Below, one piece after another: positions 8,574-16,307 of a DNA stretch of 64,000 nt (position 1 is the stretch's first letter; every line of letters starts with the position of its first letter). Location of the stretch: assembly GCF_001905385.1 (NCBI RefSeq), contig NZ_LIPF01000013.1, forward strand, positions 85,947 through 149,946, in the 5' to 3' direction. Both the position numbers and the translations under genes were made by a program. Origin of the DNA: Streptomyces sp. CB02414. GTDB lineage: Bacteria > Actinomycetota > Actinomycetes > Streptomycetales > Streptomycetaceae. The notes below the pieces were generated by a model. That model saw only the letters and a list, made by a program, of their open reading frames with translations, had not been told where the DNA came from and ran no database searches.

Positions 8574-8957
8574 CGGCGCGAACAGATCCACCCCGTGGCC
8601 GTCCGGGTCGCCCACGACGGCGTACCGCTGCCCCCAGGGGGCGTCCCAGGGCTCCCGCTCGCCGTGGCAGCCGGCGCCGGTCAACTCCTTGTAGAGGGCG
8701 TCCACCTCGGCGGGCGTGTCGCACAGCAGGGCGAGCGAGTGCCGCCCGCCACCGGCCGGCGGCTCCCACCCCGGGGTGAAGGAACGTACGGACTCCTCGG
8801 TGTCGAGCATCAGCCGGATGCCGCCCGGCAGGCCGGCCTCGGCGTGCGGCTCGCGCTCAGCGTCCTCGGGGAAGGCGAAACCGAGCCGGCGGTAGAAGGT
8901 CACGGACGCGGCCATGTCGGAGACGACGAGGCCGATGGCGTTGAATCGTGCGGTCAT
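8553..8957 (-). CDS. VOC-superfamily (glyoxalase/dioxygenase fold) protein
   Basis: A 134-residue small protein of the vicinal-oxygen-chelate fold. It has the two beta-alpha-beta-beta-beta halves: AIGLVVSDMAASVTFYRRLGF at the start and a second half ending WGQRYAVVGDPDGHGVDLFAPL, the usual metal-side motif with D-x-D-G-H. Members act as glyoxalases, extradiol dioxygenases or antibiotic-binding proteins; the sequence does not decide. Convergently overlaps the upstream AraC gene by 21 bases and is divergent from the lipoprotein gene with about 120 bases between starts. Confidence 0.88.
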   Translation of the reverse strand: MTARFNAIGLVVSDMAASVTFYRRLGFAFPEDAEREPHAEAGLPGGIRLMLDTEESVRSFTPGWEPPAGGGRHSLALLCDTPAEVDALYKELTGAGCHGEREPWDAPWGQRYAVVGDPDGHGVDLFAPLAAPGE

Positions 8958-9078
8958 GGCGTCACCGTAGGCAGGGCGGCCGGGAGCCGTCTTGAAGGAA
9001 TCGGACACGGCAGCGGCCGTGGGCGTGGGCGTGCGGAAACCGCGCGGCTGTGGAACACCTGTGCGGCAGGATGGGTGC

Positions 9079-9732
9079 ATGAATCGTCGCGCGCGCGTCC
9101 TGCCGCTCCTGCTGACCCCTCTGCTGCTCACCGCGTGCGGTACCGAGAAGGCGTCCGAAACCCCGGCCGCCGCCGCTTCCGAACAGGCTCCCGCCACCAC
9201 CGCCGGAACACCCGCCGAACTCAACTCCAGGGCCGAGGCGATGGGAACGGCCCCGGAACTGGTCTACGTCACCACGGTCCCCGGCTTCACCCTGGCCGAG
9301 CAGTCCGTCGGCGTGCTCGGCGACGACGGCTTCTCCGCCGCCTACACCGACGGCTCGGGGGCCGTGGTCCGCCTCGGCGTCGAGCGGGGATCGATCACCG
9401 AGGAGACCTGCCGCAGCCGGCCCGTCGGCCACACGAGCGGCGGCGGACGGACCACCTGCGAGCGCGACGCCGGGACCTGGTACCGGACGGGCGGCGGGGA
9501 GCACGAGTACGCCGTGCCGAAGGACGGGCACGTGCTGTGGCTGTCCGCCGGGACGGACTCGGTGCCGCGCGCGGTCCTGCGCGAGGCCGCCGTCTCCGCC
9601 CACCGCCCCGACGCGGCCGAGGCCGCCGAGACTCTTCCCTCCCCGCGTCCCGACACCACGCCCGTGGAACGCGGCGACCTGCCCCCGTTCGGCGACGGCG
9701 CACCCGACAACAGCGTGGACATCGGCGGCTGA
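9079..9732 (+). CDS. Lipoprotein of unknown function
   Basis: A 217-residue product with a type II signal peptide: MNRRARVLPLLLTPLLLTAC, where LTAC is the lipobox and Cys20 the predicted lipidated residue. The following linker is Ala/Glu/Thr-rich. Four further cysteines or charged turns appear in the mature domain (EETCRSR, RTTCERDAG, giving a likely disulphide), and the C-terminus is acidic and Pro-rich. No named family was recognised. It is presumably anchored on the outer face of the membrane. Single gene, flanked by divergent VOC and convergent ABC-permease genes. Confidence 0.82.
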   Translation: MNRRARVLPLLLTPLLLTACGTEKASETPAAAASEQAPATTAGTPAELNSRAEAMGTAPELVYVTTVPGFTLAEQSVGVLGDDGFSAAYTDGSGAVVRLGVERGSITEETCRSRPVGHTSGGGRTTCERDAGTWYRTGGGEHEYAVPKDGHVLWLSAGTDSVPRAVLREAAVSAHRPDAAEAAETLPSPRPDTTPVERGDLPPFGDGAPDNSVDIGG

Positions 9733-9749
9733 GCCGCCCCCGGAGAGCA

Positions 9750-10625
9750 CTATCCCCGCGCGGGCAGCGCCCCGCTCTGTTCGGCCTTGCGGTGGCGCGC
9801 GCTCAGGCGGGAGCCGGACTCGCGGCGGGCGGCGCGGCGCAGGAGGGGAACCGCGAGGAGGAAGCCGAGGACGGCCCAGGCGGTCAGGACCAGGGCGACC
9901 ATGGGCAGTTCCCAGGAGCCGGCCACCTCGGCCGCCCGCGCCGAGTCCGGGAACAGCGCCGAACGCAGGCCCTGCGCCATCCACTTGAGCGGGAAGACGG
10001 AGGCCACCTGCTGCACCGGCACCGGCAGCGCGGTGATCGGGAACACCGCACCCGACGTCACCAGCAGCCCCATCGTCGGCAGCATGATCAGCGCCAGCGC
10101 CTCGCGCGGGTTGGGCAGCACGGCGCCGATCGCCGCGCCCAGCGGTACGACGGCCAGCAGCCCGAGCGTGGTGACCCACAGCAGCGTCAGCCAGCCGCCC
10201 GGCCCATCCGGCAGCGGCCCGTCCACCAGGACCGCCGCCGACAGCAGGAGCAGCGCCAGCGTGCCGACCGCCGTGCCGACGACCAGCATGCACTTGGCGA
10301 TCAGGTAGGCCGGTATCCCGCCGGGTGTGGCGCGCAGCCGAAGCAGGGCGCCCTCCTCCCGCTCGGTCACCAGCATCTGCGGGAGGTTGACCAGCCCGAC
10401 CTGGAACAGCAGGTAGGCGGCGAACCCGGCCAGCACCAGGTGGGCCATCGGCGTCTGGGTGCCGGGCACGTCGTCGCTCATGTAGGCGGCGACGGCCAGC
10501 GCGACGGCCACGTTGGTCAGGTGGCCGGAGAGTTCCTTCGGGTTGCGCAGGAGCTGGCGCAGCTCGATGCCGCCGCGCTGGAGACCGGCGCGCCGGTAAC
10601 CACCCGTCATGTGTGTTCCCTTCAT
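9750..10625 (-). CDS. ABC-2 type transporter permease
   Basis: A 291-residue membrane protein with about six hydrophobic segments, including VTEREEGALLRLRATPGG, the intracellular signature between helices 2 and 3 of ABC-2 permeases (DrrB/NatB type), and a C-terminal region LPVPVQQVASVFPLKWMAQGLRS also typical of the family. The chosen start (MKGTHMTGG) overlaps the stop codon of the ATPase gene as ATGA, which indicates translational coupling; a second ATG five codons on is possible. It forms an exporter with the upstream ATPase. Substrate is unknown; the operon also encodes a winged-helix regulator, so it may be induced by its substrate. Confidence 0.92.
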   Translation of the reverse strand: MKGTHMTGGYRRAGLQRGGIELRQLLRNPKELSGHLTNVAVALAVAAYMSDDVPGTQTPMAHLVLAGFAAYLLFQVGLVNLPQMLVTEREEGALLRLRATPGGIPAYLIAKCMLVVGTAVGTLALLLLSAAVLVDGPLPDGPGGWLTLLWVTTLGLLAVVPLGAAIGAVLPNPREALALIMLPTMGLLVTSGAVFPITALPVPVQQVASVFPLKWMAQGLRSALFPDSARAAEVAGSWELPMVALVLTAWAVLGFLLAVPLLRRAARRESGSRLSARHRKAEQSGALPARG

Positions 10626-11524
10626 GCTGCCCGCGCCTCCCCGTCCGTGCCGTTGTCCGCCCGGTGCACCATGTGCAGGTACGTGTCCTCCAGGGTCGGG
10701 CGGCGGACCTCCAGGCCGGGGATCGGCCCGGCCGCGTCCCGGTGGAGTTCCCAGACCAGCCGTGAGGGGTCCTCGGTGCGTTCCCGGCGGGGCGTTCCGT
10801 CGTCGGCCGTCCAGCGGACCTCGGCCCGCGCGGCGGCCCGCCGGGCCAGTTCGCCGGGGGTGCCGAGGGCGCGGATGCGGCCGCCGACCAGCATGGCGAT
10901 CCGGTCGGCCAGCCGCTCGGCCTCCACCAGGTCGTGGGTGGTGAGCAGGACGGTGACGCCCTCGTCGCGGGCCAGCCGTTCCACCAGGAGGTGGAACTCG
11001 CGCCGCGCCTCGGGGTCGAAGCCGGTGGTCGGCTCGTCGAGGAAGAGCAGCTCGGGGCGGCCGACGATGCCGAGGGCGACGTCCAGCCGCCTGCGCTGGC
11101 CGCCGGAGAGCCGGTTCACCTGCCGGCCGGCCTGGTCGGCGAGACCGACCAGCGCCAGCAGTTCGGCCGGGTCGCGCGGGTCGGGGTAGTACGTCGCGAA
11201 GTGCCCGAGCAGCTCCGCGACCCGCCAGCGGGGGTGGTCCCGCCAGGACTGCAGCACCAGCCCGAGCCGGCCCCGCCAGGCGTCGTCGCCGCGCTCCGGG
11301 TCGGTGCCGAGGACGCGCACGTCACCGGCGGACCGTCGCCGGAAGCCCTCCAGGATCTCGACGGTGGTGGTCTTCCCGGCGCCGTTGGGACCGAGCAGGG
11401 CGAAGACCTCGCCCCGGCGGATGTCCAGGTCGACGCCGCGCAGGACGTCCACGTCGCCGTACGTCATCGTCACCTCTCGGGCCTCGACGACGAGGTCGTG
11501 CCCGGTCGCTTGCCGGTGCGTCAT
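10622..11524 (-). CDS. ABC transporter ATP-binding subunit
   Basis: A 300-residue ATPase of the DrrA/NatA exporter class. Walker A GPNGAGKTTTVE lies at about 39-50, the Q-loop region GLVLQSWRDHPRWRVAE about 90-105, the signature LSGGQRRRLDVALGI about 139-153, Walker B LLFLDEPTTGFDPEARRE about 159-176, and the switch His in TTHDL about 193-197. A C-terminal extension of about 80 residues follows, as in DrrA-type exporters. It starts with ATG overlapping the stop of the winged-helix gene (ATGA) and ends overlapping the permease start, so expression of regulator, ATPase and permease is coupled. Confidence 0.95.
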   Translation of the reverse strand: MTHRQATGHDLVVEAREVTMTYGDVDVLRGVDLDIRRGEVFALLGPNGAGKTTTVEILEGFRRRSAGDVRVLGTDPERGDDAWRGRLGLVLQSWRDHPRWRVAELLGHFATYYPDPRDPAELLALVGLADQAGRQVNRLSGGQRRRLDVALGIVGRPELLFLDEPTTGFDPEARREFHLLVERLARDEGVTVLLTTHDLVEAERLADRIAMLVGGRIRALGTPGELARRAAARAEVRWTADDGTPRRERTEDPSRLVWELHRDAAGPIPGLEVRRPTLEDTYLHMVHRADNGTDGEARAA

Positions 11525-11871
11525 CGTGCGGCCTCCGTGGGAAGGCGCTGTTCCGCCGGACCGGTGGGCGGGGCGGGCCGGGCGCCCTCGACGATCGCGC
11601 GGAGCGCCGCCACGTGCCCCTCGAAGGCGGTGCGGCCACGGTCCGTCAGCCGTACCCTGGTGCGCCGCTTGCGGCCGGCGCCCTCCTTGCGGAGCTCCAG
11701 GTACCCGGCCTCCTCCAGCGTGTGGAGCTGCTTGGAGAGCGCGGAGTCGCTGAGCGAGAGGCTGTCGCGGACGAACGGGAAGTCCGCCCATTCCGTGGCC
11801 GCGAGCAGCGCGACCACCGACAGCCGGGTGGCGGGATGGATCAGCTCGTCGAAGCCTGCGGGAGTGCTCAC
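11521..11871 (-). CDS. Winged-helix DNA-binding regulator of the exporter operon
   Basis: A 116-residue MarR/PadR-like winged-helix protein. Recognition helix region DSLSLSDSALSKQLHTLEEAGYLELRKEG followed by the wing GRKRRTRVRLTDRGRTAFEGH are characteristic of the small regulators often placed ahead of ABC exporters in actinobacteria. It uses a GTG start that overlaps the stop of the upstream membrane-protein gene (GTGA) and its own stop overlaps the ATPase start. The palindrome at 12412-12430 upstream of the operon is its likely operator, which would make the operon autoregulated. Confidence 0.9.
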   Translation of the reverse strand: MSTPAGFDELIHPATRLSVVALLAATEWADFPFVRDSLSLSDSALSKQLHTLEEAGYLELRKEGAGRKRRTRVRLTDRGRTAFEGHVAALRAIVEGARPAPPTGPAEQRLPTEAAR

Positions 11872-12374
11872 CGGCCCGCCCCCTCGGTGGCCCGCCGGCC
11901 GGCCCGGGCGCGCAGCGAGCCGGTCGACCACCGGGTCACCGGCCCGACGAACAGGACGAACACGGCCACCGACACGGTCGCCCTGATCAGCGCCCCCGTC
12001 GTCGGCTCCAGCGGCTCGACCAGCCGGCCGGACAGCAGGACCGTCCCCCCGGTCGCCACCGCGCCCCCGGCGAAGGCGGCGAACGTCCGCCAGTCGCACC
12101 GCGAGTGGTGCAGCTGCACCCGGCTCCTCCGGTGCAACGCCCTGGCCAGTACGGTCACCACCGCGCAGTAGCCGGCGAGCGCCAGCCAGACGCCCCACTG
12201 GGGCAGATCGAGGCTGATGAGGGCCAGAAAGCCCCACATGACCGCGGCCATCGCCCAGGTCGCGCCGGGCTTGCGGGACGCCGACCGCTCGACCTCGTCG
12301 TACACCCGCTCCTGCGGCACGCGGATGCGCTGCAGGTCCCTCCAAGCCTGTTCGGCATCGACCGGTGTGCTCAC
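11868..12374 (-). CDS. Four-helix membrane protein, first gene of the exporter operon
   Basis: A 168-residue protein with a basic N-terminal third (VYDEVERSASRKPGATW) and four hydrophobic segments: AAVMWGFLALISLDL, VWLALAGYCAVVTVLA, TFAAFAGGAVATGGTVLLSG and ATVSVAVFVLFVGPVTRW. No family named. I chose the GTG at 12374 because a GGGGAGG ribosome site lies eight bases before it and the codons upstream would translate the operator palindrome; a longer reading from 12455 is less likely. It leads the operon membrane protein - winged helix - ATPase - permease and may sense or assist the exporter. Confidence 0.8.
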   Translation of the reverse strand: MSTPVDAEQAWRDLQRIRVPQERVYDEVERSASRKPGATWAMAAVMWGFLALISLDLPQWGVWLALAGYCAVVTVLARALHRRSRVQLHHSRCDWRTFAAFAGGAVATGGTVLLSGRLVEPLEPTTGALIRATVSVAVFVLFVGPVTRWSTGSLRARAGRRATEGAGR

Positions 12375-12411
12375 GGCCACCGCCTCCCCGTCCGTGTTTC
12401 CGTCCAGCGTT

Positions 12412-12446
12412 ACTTTCCCGCCGGGAAAGTTACCGCTGACTTTCCC
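12412..12446. promoter_or_regulatory. Operator-like palindrome with a third half-site
   Basis: ACTTTCCCG and CGGGAAAGT form a perfect 9-base inverted repeat around one central base at 12412-12430, 38 bases upstream of the operon's first GTG. A third copy of the half-site, ACTTTCCC, lies at 12439-12446. In a genome this GC-rich the AT-containing half-sites stand out. Inference: binding site of the winged-helix regulator encoded two genes downstream, overlapping the operon promoter. Confidence 0.7.
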
Positions 12447-12488
12447 AGCAGGCAAGTCGAGGCCGGGCGGTGCGGGGCGGGCGGGTCG

Positions 12489-12827
12489 TCAGTGCTCGTA
12501 TGCGACGACGGTGTCCAGGCCCGCGTGCTTCAGGGTCCGGTGAACGGCCGGACGGGCCCCGCGCACGGTGATCGTGACCGGTTCCTCGGCCCGGGTCGCC
12601 GCGCGCAGCAGCGCGTAGGCGCACGCCAGGTCGATGTGCGCCAGCCCGCTCATGTCCAGCGTCCAGGCGGTCGGCGCCGCCAGACGGTGATCGAGGAGCA
12701 GCTCCTCCAGTACGCGCAGCGCGGGGGCGTCCAGATCGCCGGAGAAGGCCAGCACGGCATGCCGCCCGTCCGCCTCGACGATCCTCACGGGGGCGACGGT
12801 GCTCGGGGGACGAGGGTCGACGGTCAC
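12489..12827 (-). CDS. STAS-domain protein (anti-anti-sigma-like)
   Basis: A 112-residue single STAS domain: central beta-strand/helix pattern LDAPALRVLEELLLDHRLAAPTAWTLDMSGLAHIDLACAYALLRA resembles SpoIIAA/RsbV-like proteins. In those proteins a Ser follows the Asp of the D-M-S-G-[LIV] motif as the phosphorylation site; here DMSGLAHIDLAC has Ser in the strand end but Ala/Cys at the usual phospho-acceptor position, so regulation by phosphorylation is uncertain. GTG at 12827 is preceded by GGAGG with five-base spacing; an ATG 18 codons upstream is an alternative. May partner with one of the HATPase_c_2 proteins (15578-16027 or 44319-44768); inference. Confidence 0.8.
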   Translation of the reverse strand: MTVDPRPPSTVAPVRIVEADGRHAVLAFSGDLDAPALRVLEELLLDHRLAAPTAWTLDMSGLAHIDLACAYALLRAATRAEEPVTITVRGARPAVHRTLKHAGLDTVVAYEH

Positions 12828-12984
12828 GACGGCCTCCTCGGCGACACAGGGTGGGCGTACGTGTGGGCGTGCGTCTCCCATTGTCCCCCAGCCGCGCCGG
12901 GAACGAAGGCCCGGAATAGTCCCGGGCGCCTCAGCGCTTTGACATGAGCGGTACGACGGTGCGGCGAAGGGCTGGTGAGCGCTG

Positions 12985-14487
12985 ATGTCAGGCCGGACGA
13001 ATCCCGTGGTCCGTACGCCCCACGGGGCCGTGCGCGGCAGGTACGAGCACGGTGTCGCCGTTTTCCGGGGCATCCCGTACGCCGCCCCGCCCTTCGGCCC
13101 CCGCCGGTTCCGGCCCCCGGAGCCGCCCGAGCCCTGGGACGGAGTACGCGACGCGACCACATTCGGCCCGACGGCACCCAAACCCCCGTACTCCGACGCG
13201 TTCGCCCGCTACCTCTCCGACCCCGCCGTCCCTGGCGACGACTGCCTCAACCTCAACGTCTGGACGCCCGACCCGGCCCCCGCCGCCCGCCTGCCGGTCC
13301 TGGTCTGGCTGCACGGCGGCGCCCTGACCAGGGGCTCCTCCGCCGTCCCCGTCTACGACGGCCGCACCTTCGCCCGCGACGGAGTGGTCTGCGTCTCGAT
13401 CAACTACCGACTGGGTGTCGAAGGCTACGGCCTGTTCCCCGACGCCCCCGCCAACGCGGGCCTGCGCGACCAGCTCGCCGCCCTGGAATGGGTGCGGGAC
13501 TCGATCACGGCCTTCGGCGGCGACCCCGGCCGGGTGACCCTCGCCGGTCAGTCGGCCGGTGCGATCAGCACCGGCGGCCTCCTCGCCGCCCCGCGCGCCC
13601 GGGGCCTGTTCCGGCGGGCCGTGCTCCAGAGCGGCGCACCCGAGGCCGCCGACCGCGACAAGGTACGGCGCATGGTCCGCCGCATGGCCTCCCGCCTCAG
13701 AATCCCCGCCACCGCCGAGGCCTTCGCCGCCGCCGACCGGGCCGAGCTGCTGCGGGCCCAGGCCGACGTGGGCCGGTTCAGCAGCCCGGTACTGGGCGGG
13801 CCCGCCTTCGGGATCGTCGTCGACGGGGACGTGCTGCCGCGCGACCCGCTGGAGGCGCTGGTCGACGGCGACGCGGCGCCCGGCGTCGACCTGATGATGG
13901 GCTGGACCCGCGACGAGTACCGGCTCTGGCTGGTCCCTGGCAGCCTCCTCGAACGCGTCGACCGGCTCGGCGCCGTCGCCCTCGCCGGAGCCCGCGCCCG
14001 CTGCCACTGCGGCAACGAGGTCGTACGCGGCTACCGCGCGCTGCGCCCCGCCGCCGGCGCCGCCGAGACCGTCGGCCAGCTGGTCACCGACCACCTGCTC
14101 CGGCTCCCGATGCACCGGGTGGCCGACGCACGGCCCGGCTCCTCGTACGTCTACGAGTTCGCCTGGCCGTCCAGCCTGCCCGACCTCGGCGCCTGCCACG
14201 CCCTGGAGCTGGGCTTCGTCTTCGACTCCGGGCACCATCCGGACGCGCGGCGGCTCGCGGGCGAGGGTGCTCCGCAGGAACTGGCCGACGCGATGCACGG
14301 GGCGTGGGTGCGGTTCGTCGAGACCGGCGACCCGGGGTGGCAGGCGTGGGACGCCACGCACCCCGTGCGGGTCTTCGGGGACGGCACCCCGCACACCGCG
14401 TACGGTCCGCGCGACGCGGAGTTCGACCTGTGGAAGGCCGACGTCACCATCCGAGGAATGCGGTCCAGGCTGCTGGCGCGACGGTGA
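12985..14487 (+). CDS. Type-B carboxylesterase / lipase
   Basis: A 500-residue alpha/beta-hydrolase of the carboxylesterase type B (para-nitrobenzyl esterase) family. Signatures: FRGIPYAAPPFGPRRF near the start, EDCLNLN-like DDCLNLNVWTPD, the oxyanion region VWLHGGAL, the nucleophile elbow GGDPGRVTLAGQSAG with Ser190 (GQSAG in place of the commoner GESAG), and the catalytic His405 in GACHALELGFVFD. No signal peptide, so cytoplasmic. It would hydrolyse short esters; natural substrate unknown. Its last 44 bases overlap the convergent DUF397 gene. ATG start follows a weak ribosome site; the divergent STAS gene starts 157 bases away. Confidence 0.93.
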   Translation: MSGRTNPVVRTPHGAVRGRYEHGVAVFRGIPYAAPPFGPRRFRPPEPPEPWDGVRDATTFGPTAPKPPYSDAFARYLSDPAVPGDDCLNLNVWTPDPAPAARLPVLVWLHGGALTRGSSAVPVYDGRTFARDGVVCVSINYRLGVEGYGLFPDAPANAGLRDQLAALEWVRDSITAFGGDPGRVTLAGQSAGAISTGGLLAAPRARGLFRRAVLQSGAPEAADRDKVRRMVRRMASRLRIPATAEAFAAADRAELLRAQADVGRFSSPVLGGPAFGIVVDGDVLPRDPLEALVDGDAAPGVDLMMGWTRDEYRLWLVPGSLLERVDRLGAVALAGARARCHCGNEVVRGYRALRPAAGAAETVGQLVTDHLLRLPMHRVADARPGSSYVYEFAWPSSLPDLGACHALELGFVFDSGHHPDARRLAGEGAPQELADAMHGAWVRFVETGDPGWQAWDATHPVRVFGDGTPHTAYGPRDAEFDLWKADVTIRGMRSRLLARR

Positions 14488-14677
14488 CTATGTCTCCGAC
14501 GGTTGTTTTGGAATCGCGGATGTGGATGGCGGTGGGGGCGGTGGCGATTTCGACGCAATTGCCGCCTTCGCTTCCGCTGTAGCTGGACTTGCGCCACTCG
14601 TAGGCGACTTCGAGGCAAGCCCCGCCTTCGCTTCCGCTGTAGCTGGACTTGAACCACTCAAGCGCAGTGCCGCTCAT
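14444..14677 (-). CDS. DUF397 protein with an internal half-domain duplication
   Basis: A 77-residue DUF397 protein. The usual motif W-x-KSSYSG-x-x-GG-x-C[LV]E[VI]A occurs twice in tandem (EWFKSSYSGSEGGACLEVAY and EWRKSSYSGSEGGNCVEIAT), followed once by the C-terminal motif IRDSKTTVGDIVTVAPAAWTAFLG. Ordinary DUF397 proteins have one or two such copies at about 60-75 residues. The duplication is recent at DNA level (30 identical bases, 60-base period). It starts within the stop of the XRE gene (ATGA), the standard XRE-DUF397 arrangement in Streptomyces, where the pair acts like WhiJ and its partner in developmental control. The 3' end overlaps the esterase gene. Confidence 0.92.
   Translation of the reverse strand: MSGTALEWFKSSYSGSEGGACLEVAYEWRKSSYSGSEGGNCVEIATAPTAIHIRDSKTTVGDIVTVAPAAWTAFLGW
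14562..14651. repeat. 60-base direct repeat inside the DUF397 gene
   Basis: The 30-base sequence at 14562-14591 recurs without mismatch at 14622-14651, a period of exactly 60 bases or 20 codons, so it stays in frame. It encodes the KSSYSGSEGG half-motif twice. Identity at synonymous positions indicates a recent duplication or gene conversion rather than an ancient domain repeat. Confidence 0.95.
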
Positions 14678-15492
14678 TGCTCTCCCAGAAGACGGTCCAA
14701 CATGGCCCTCGTGTCCTCGGTGTTGAGGGCTTGCGTCCGCAGCATCGCATACTTCTGTGTCAGGATTCCCACGCCGTCGGGGTCACCGATCAGTTGGCTG
14801 CCGCGTTGCGTTTCCATGTATGCGAGCCGCTGATAGTCCGGAGTTTCGAGCAGGATGAACGGCCCGTCGAGACCTGCGTGCATGGTGCGGCCGAGTGGCA
14901 GGATTTGCAGGGCCACGCCAGGCACGTCGGCGCACTCGCGCAGCGTCCTGACCTGCTCGACGTACACCTCCTTTCCGCCCAGTCGATCCCGTAGCGCTGC
15001 TTCCCAGATCACGAAGCTCGTCGTGGGTGGCACCTTGCGGTGAAGGATTTCCTGGCGCTCGATCCGTGACGCCACCAACTGCTCGATCGAGTCCTCGTCG
15101 TACACAGGCACCCGGCTGCGGAAGACCGCCCGCGCGTAGCCCTCGGTCTGGAGTAGGCCGGGGATCGCCAAACCCTCGTACCACGAGATCGCAATCGCCT
15201 CCCGCTCCCGATCCAAGTACTCCTCCGCCCACAACGGAACCAGATCCACCTCCGGCATCTTGCTCAACGCAGTTGACAACGCACCCTTGGTGTCCAGGAG
15301 TTCGTCGAGCTGCTCGGCGAGATCCGGCTTCAGTGGGCGCCTGCCCTGTTCGATCGACGCGATCTGCTGCTCGCTGATGACGAACCGTTCGGCCAGTGAC
15401 CTCTGGGTGTACCCGGCGGCCTGGCGGTAGAGGGCGAGCAGCGCCCCCACCATCTTCATCGCGGAGGCGTTCCTCCGTGTCGTCGTGCCCAT
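14674..15492 (-). CDS. XRE-family regulator with DUF5753 domain (WhiJ-like)
   Basis: A 272-residue regulator. The HTH_31/XRE domain is at about 12-70 (GALLALYRQAAGYTQRSLAERFVISEQQIASIEQGRRPLKPDLAEQL), and the rest is DUF5753 (residues about 95-270), with the conserved RIERQEILHR and GLDGPFILLETPDYQRLAYMETQRGSQLI parts. Together with DUF397 and an ATPase gene this is the WhiJ-type cassette that Streptomyces carry in many copies and that influences development and antibiotic production. It is divergent from the ATPase gene with 85 bases between starts, and translationally coupled to DUF397 downstream (ATGA overlap). Confidence 0.95.
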   Translation of the reverse strand: MGTTTRRNASAMKMVGALLALYRQAAGYTQRSLAERFVISEQQIASIEQGRRPLKPDLAEQLDELLDTKGALSTALSKMPEVDLVPLWAEEYLDREREAIAISWYEGLAIPGLLQTEGYARAVFRSRVPVYDEDSIEQLVASRIERQEILHRKVPPTTSFVIWEAALRDRLGGKEVYVEQVRTLRECADVPGVALQILPLGRTMHAGLDGPFILLETPDYQRLAYMETQRGSQLIGDPDGVGILTQKYAMLRTQALNTEDTRAMLDRLLGEQ

Positions 15493-15577
15493 GAGGTCGA
15501 ACTCCCCACCCGCCCGCGTACGTTCACCGTCGCGCACCCGTACGGACCGGCTGTACGGCCGTGCGCTCTGTCTCATC

Positions 15578-16027
15578 ATGACCACGGAGCGTGACCATCG
15601 TCACGTGAACAACGAAAATCGACCCCCGTCCCCGCGCGAGCGCTTCTACCGCCGAGAGCGCCGGTCCGTCCCCGCCGCACGGGCGTTCGCGCGTGAGGCG
15701 CTCGCCGCATGGGGTGTGCGCGAGCGCGCGGACGACGTCGTGCTGTGTGTCAGCGAACTGGCCACCAACGCGTTGGTGCACGGCGTACCGCCCGGCCGGG
15801 GCTTTCTGCTGCGGCTGCTGCCTTGGGGCGCGGGCGGCGTACGCGTCGAGGTGCACGACAGCGGGGACGGCGTACCGGCCGTGCCGCAGGCGGACGTGCG
15901 CGAGCCCGGCGAGGGCGGTCGGGGGCTGCTGCTGGTGTCGGAGCTGGCCGACAAGTGGGGCGTGGGGGAGCGGGACCCCGGCAAGGTCGTGTGGTGCGAG
16001 CTGGGCGTCCTCAGCTCTTCGGAGTGA
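15578..16027 (+). CDS. HATPase_c_2 anti-sigma-like ATP-binding protein
   Basis: A 149-residue GHKL ATPase like RsbW/SpoIIAB. N box LCVSELATNALVHG (about 85-98), G1 VEVHDSGDGVP (about 119-129) and G2 GEGGRGLLLVSELADKWG (about 138-155) are clear. It belongs with the divergent XRE/DUF397 pair as the third member of the WhiJ-type cassette. The ATG at 15578 lies before a GTG at 15605 (VNNENR) that is also possible and would give 140 residues. The gene ends 17 bases inside the convergent small membrane protein gene. Confidence 0.9.
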   Translation: MTTERDHRHVNNENRPPSPRERFYRRERRSVPAARAFAREALAAWGVRERADDVVLCVSELATNALVHGVPPGRGFLLRLLPWGAGGVRVEVHDSGDGVPAVPQADVREPGEGGRGLLLVSELADKWGVGERDPGKVVWCELGVLSSSE

Positions 16028-16169
16028 TCGGGCCCGACTCGAGATGGGAGACGTCCGGGGACGTGCCGCCGCCGTCCTGGCCGATGATCACCGCCACCAG
16101 GCAGCCGGCGGTGATCGCCAACAACGCGGCGAAGCCGCCGAAGCGCCTGACATGTCGGCGTGTCGCCAC
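16011..16169 (-). CDS. 52-residue single-span membrane protein
   Basis: A small gene with a GTG start preceded by GAGGAGGAAC at good spacing. The product has a basic N-terminus (VATRRHVRRFG), one hydrophobic helix (GFAALLAITAGCLVAVIIG) and an 18-residue acidic, Gly/Ser-rich tail ending ITPKS, so it should insert with a cytoplasmic N-terminus or be retained as a signal anchor. GC at third codon positions is high. No family recognised. Its last 17 bases overlap the convergent ATPase gene, which suggests a link to the WhiJ-type cassette; that link is inference. Confidence 0.7.
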   Translation of the reverse strand: MATRRHVRRFGGFAALLAITAGCLVAVIIGQDGGGTSPDVSHLESGPITPKS

Positions 16170-16307
16170 AGATGTTCCTCCTCTGCCGGGTCTGGCGCGG
16201 CATCTTTTCCGCCCGCCGGGCTTCCCCTGTGTACGGTGTCAGGTCGGCACGGCCCCGCGCAACGTCTCGGCCGTCGCCGAAGTGCCCCCACCGCCTCGGA
16301 CGTCGTC

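Noticed and set aside
8595..11189. An 864-codon plus-strand open frame
   Set aside because: It crosses the real genes VOC (-), lipoprotein (+, other frame), permease (-) and ATPase (-); no ribosome site and no domain.
14562..14651. Assembly duplication as the cause of the DUF397 repeat
   Set aside because: The segments between the repeats differ (gcgccactcg versus gaaccactca) and the period keeps the frame, so a genuine duplication with divergence is more likely.
16011..16169. Treating the 52-residue ORF as antisense noise
   Set aside because: Strong ribosome site, typical single-span topology and G/C third positions argue for a gene, so it was kept with moderate confidence.
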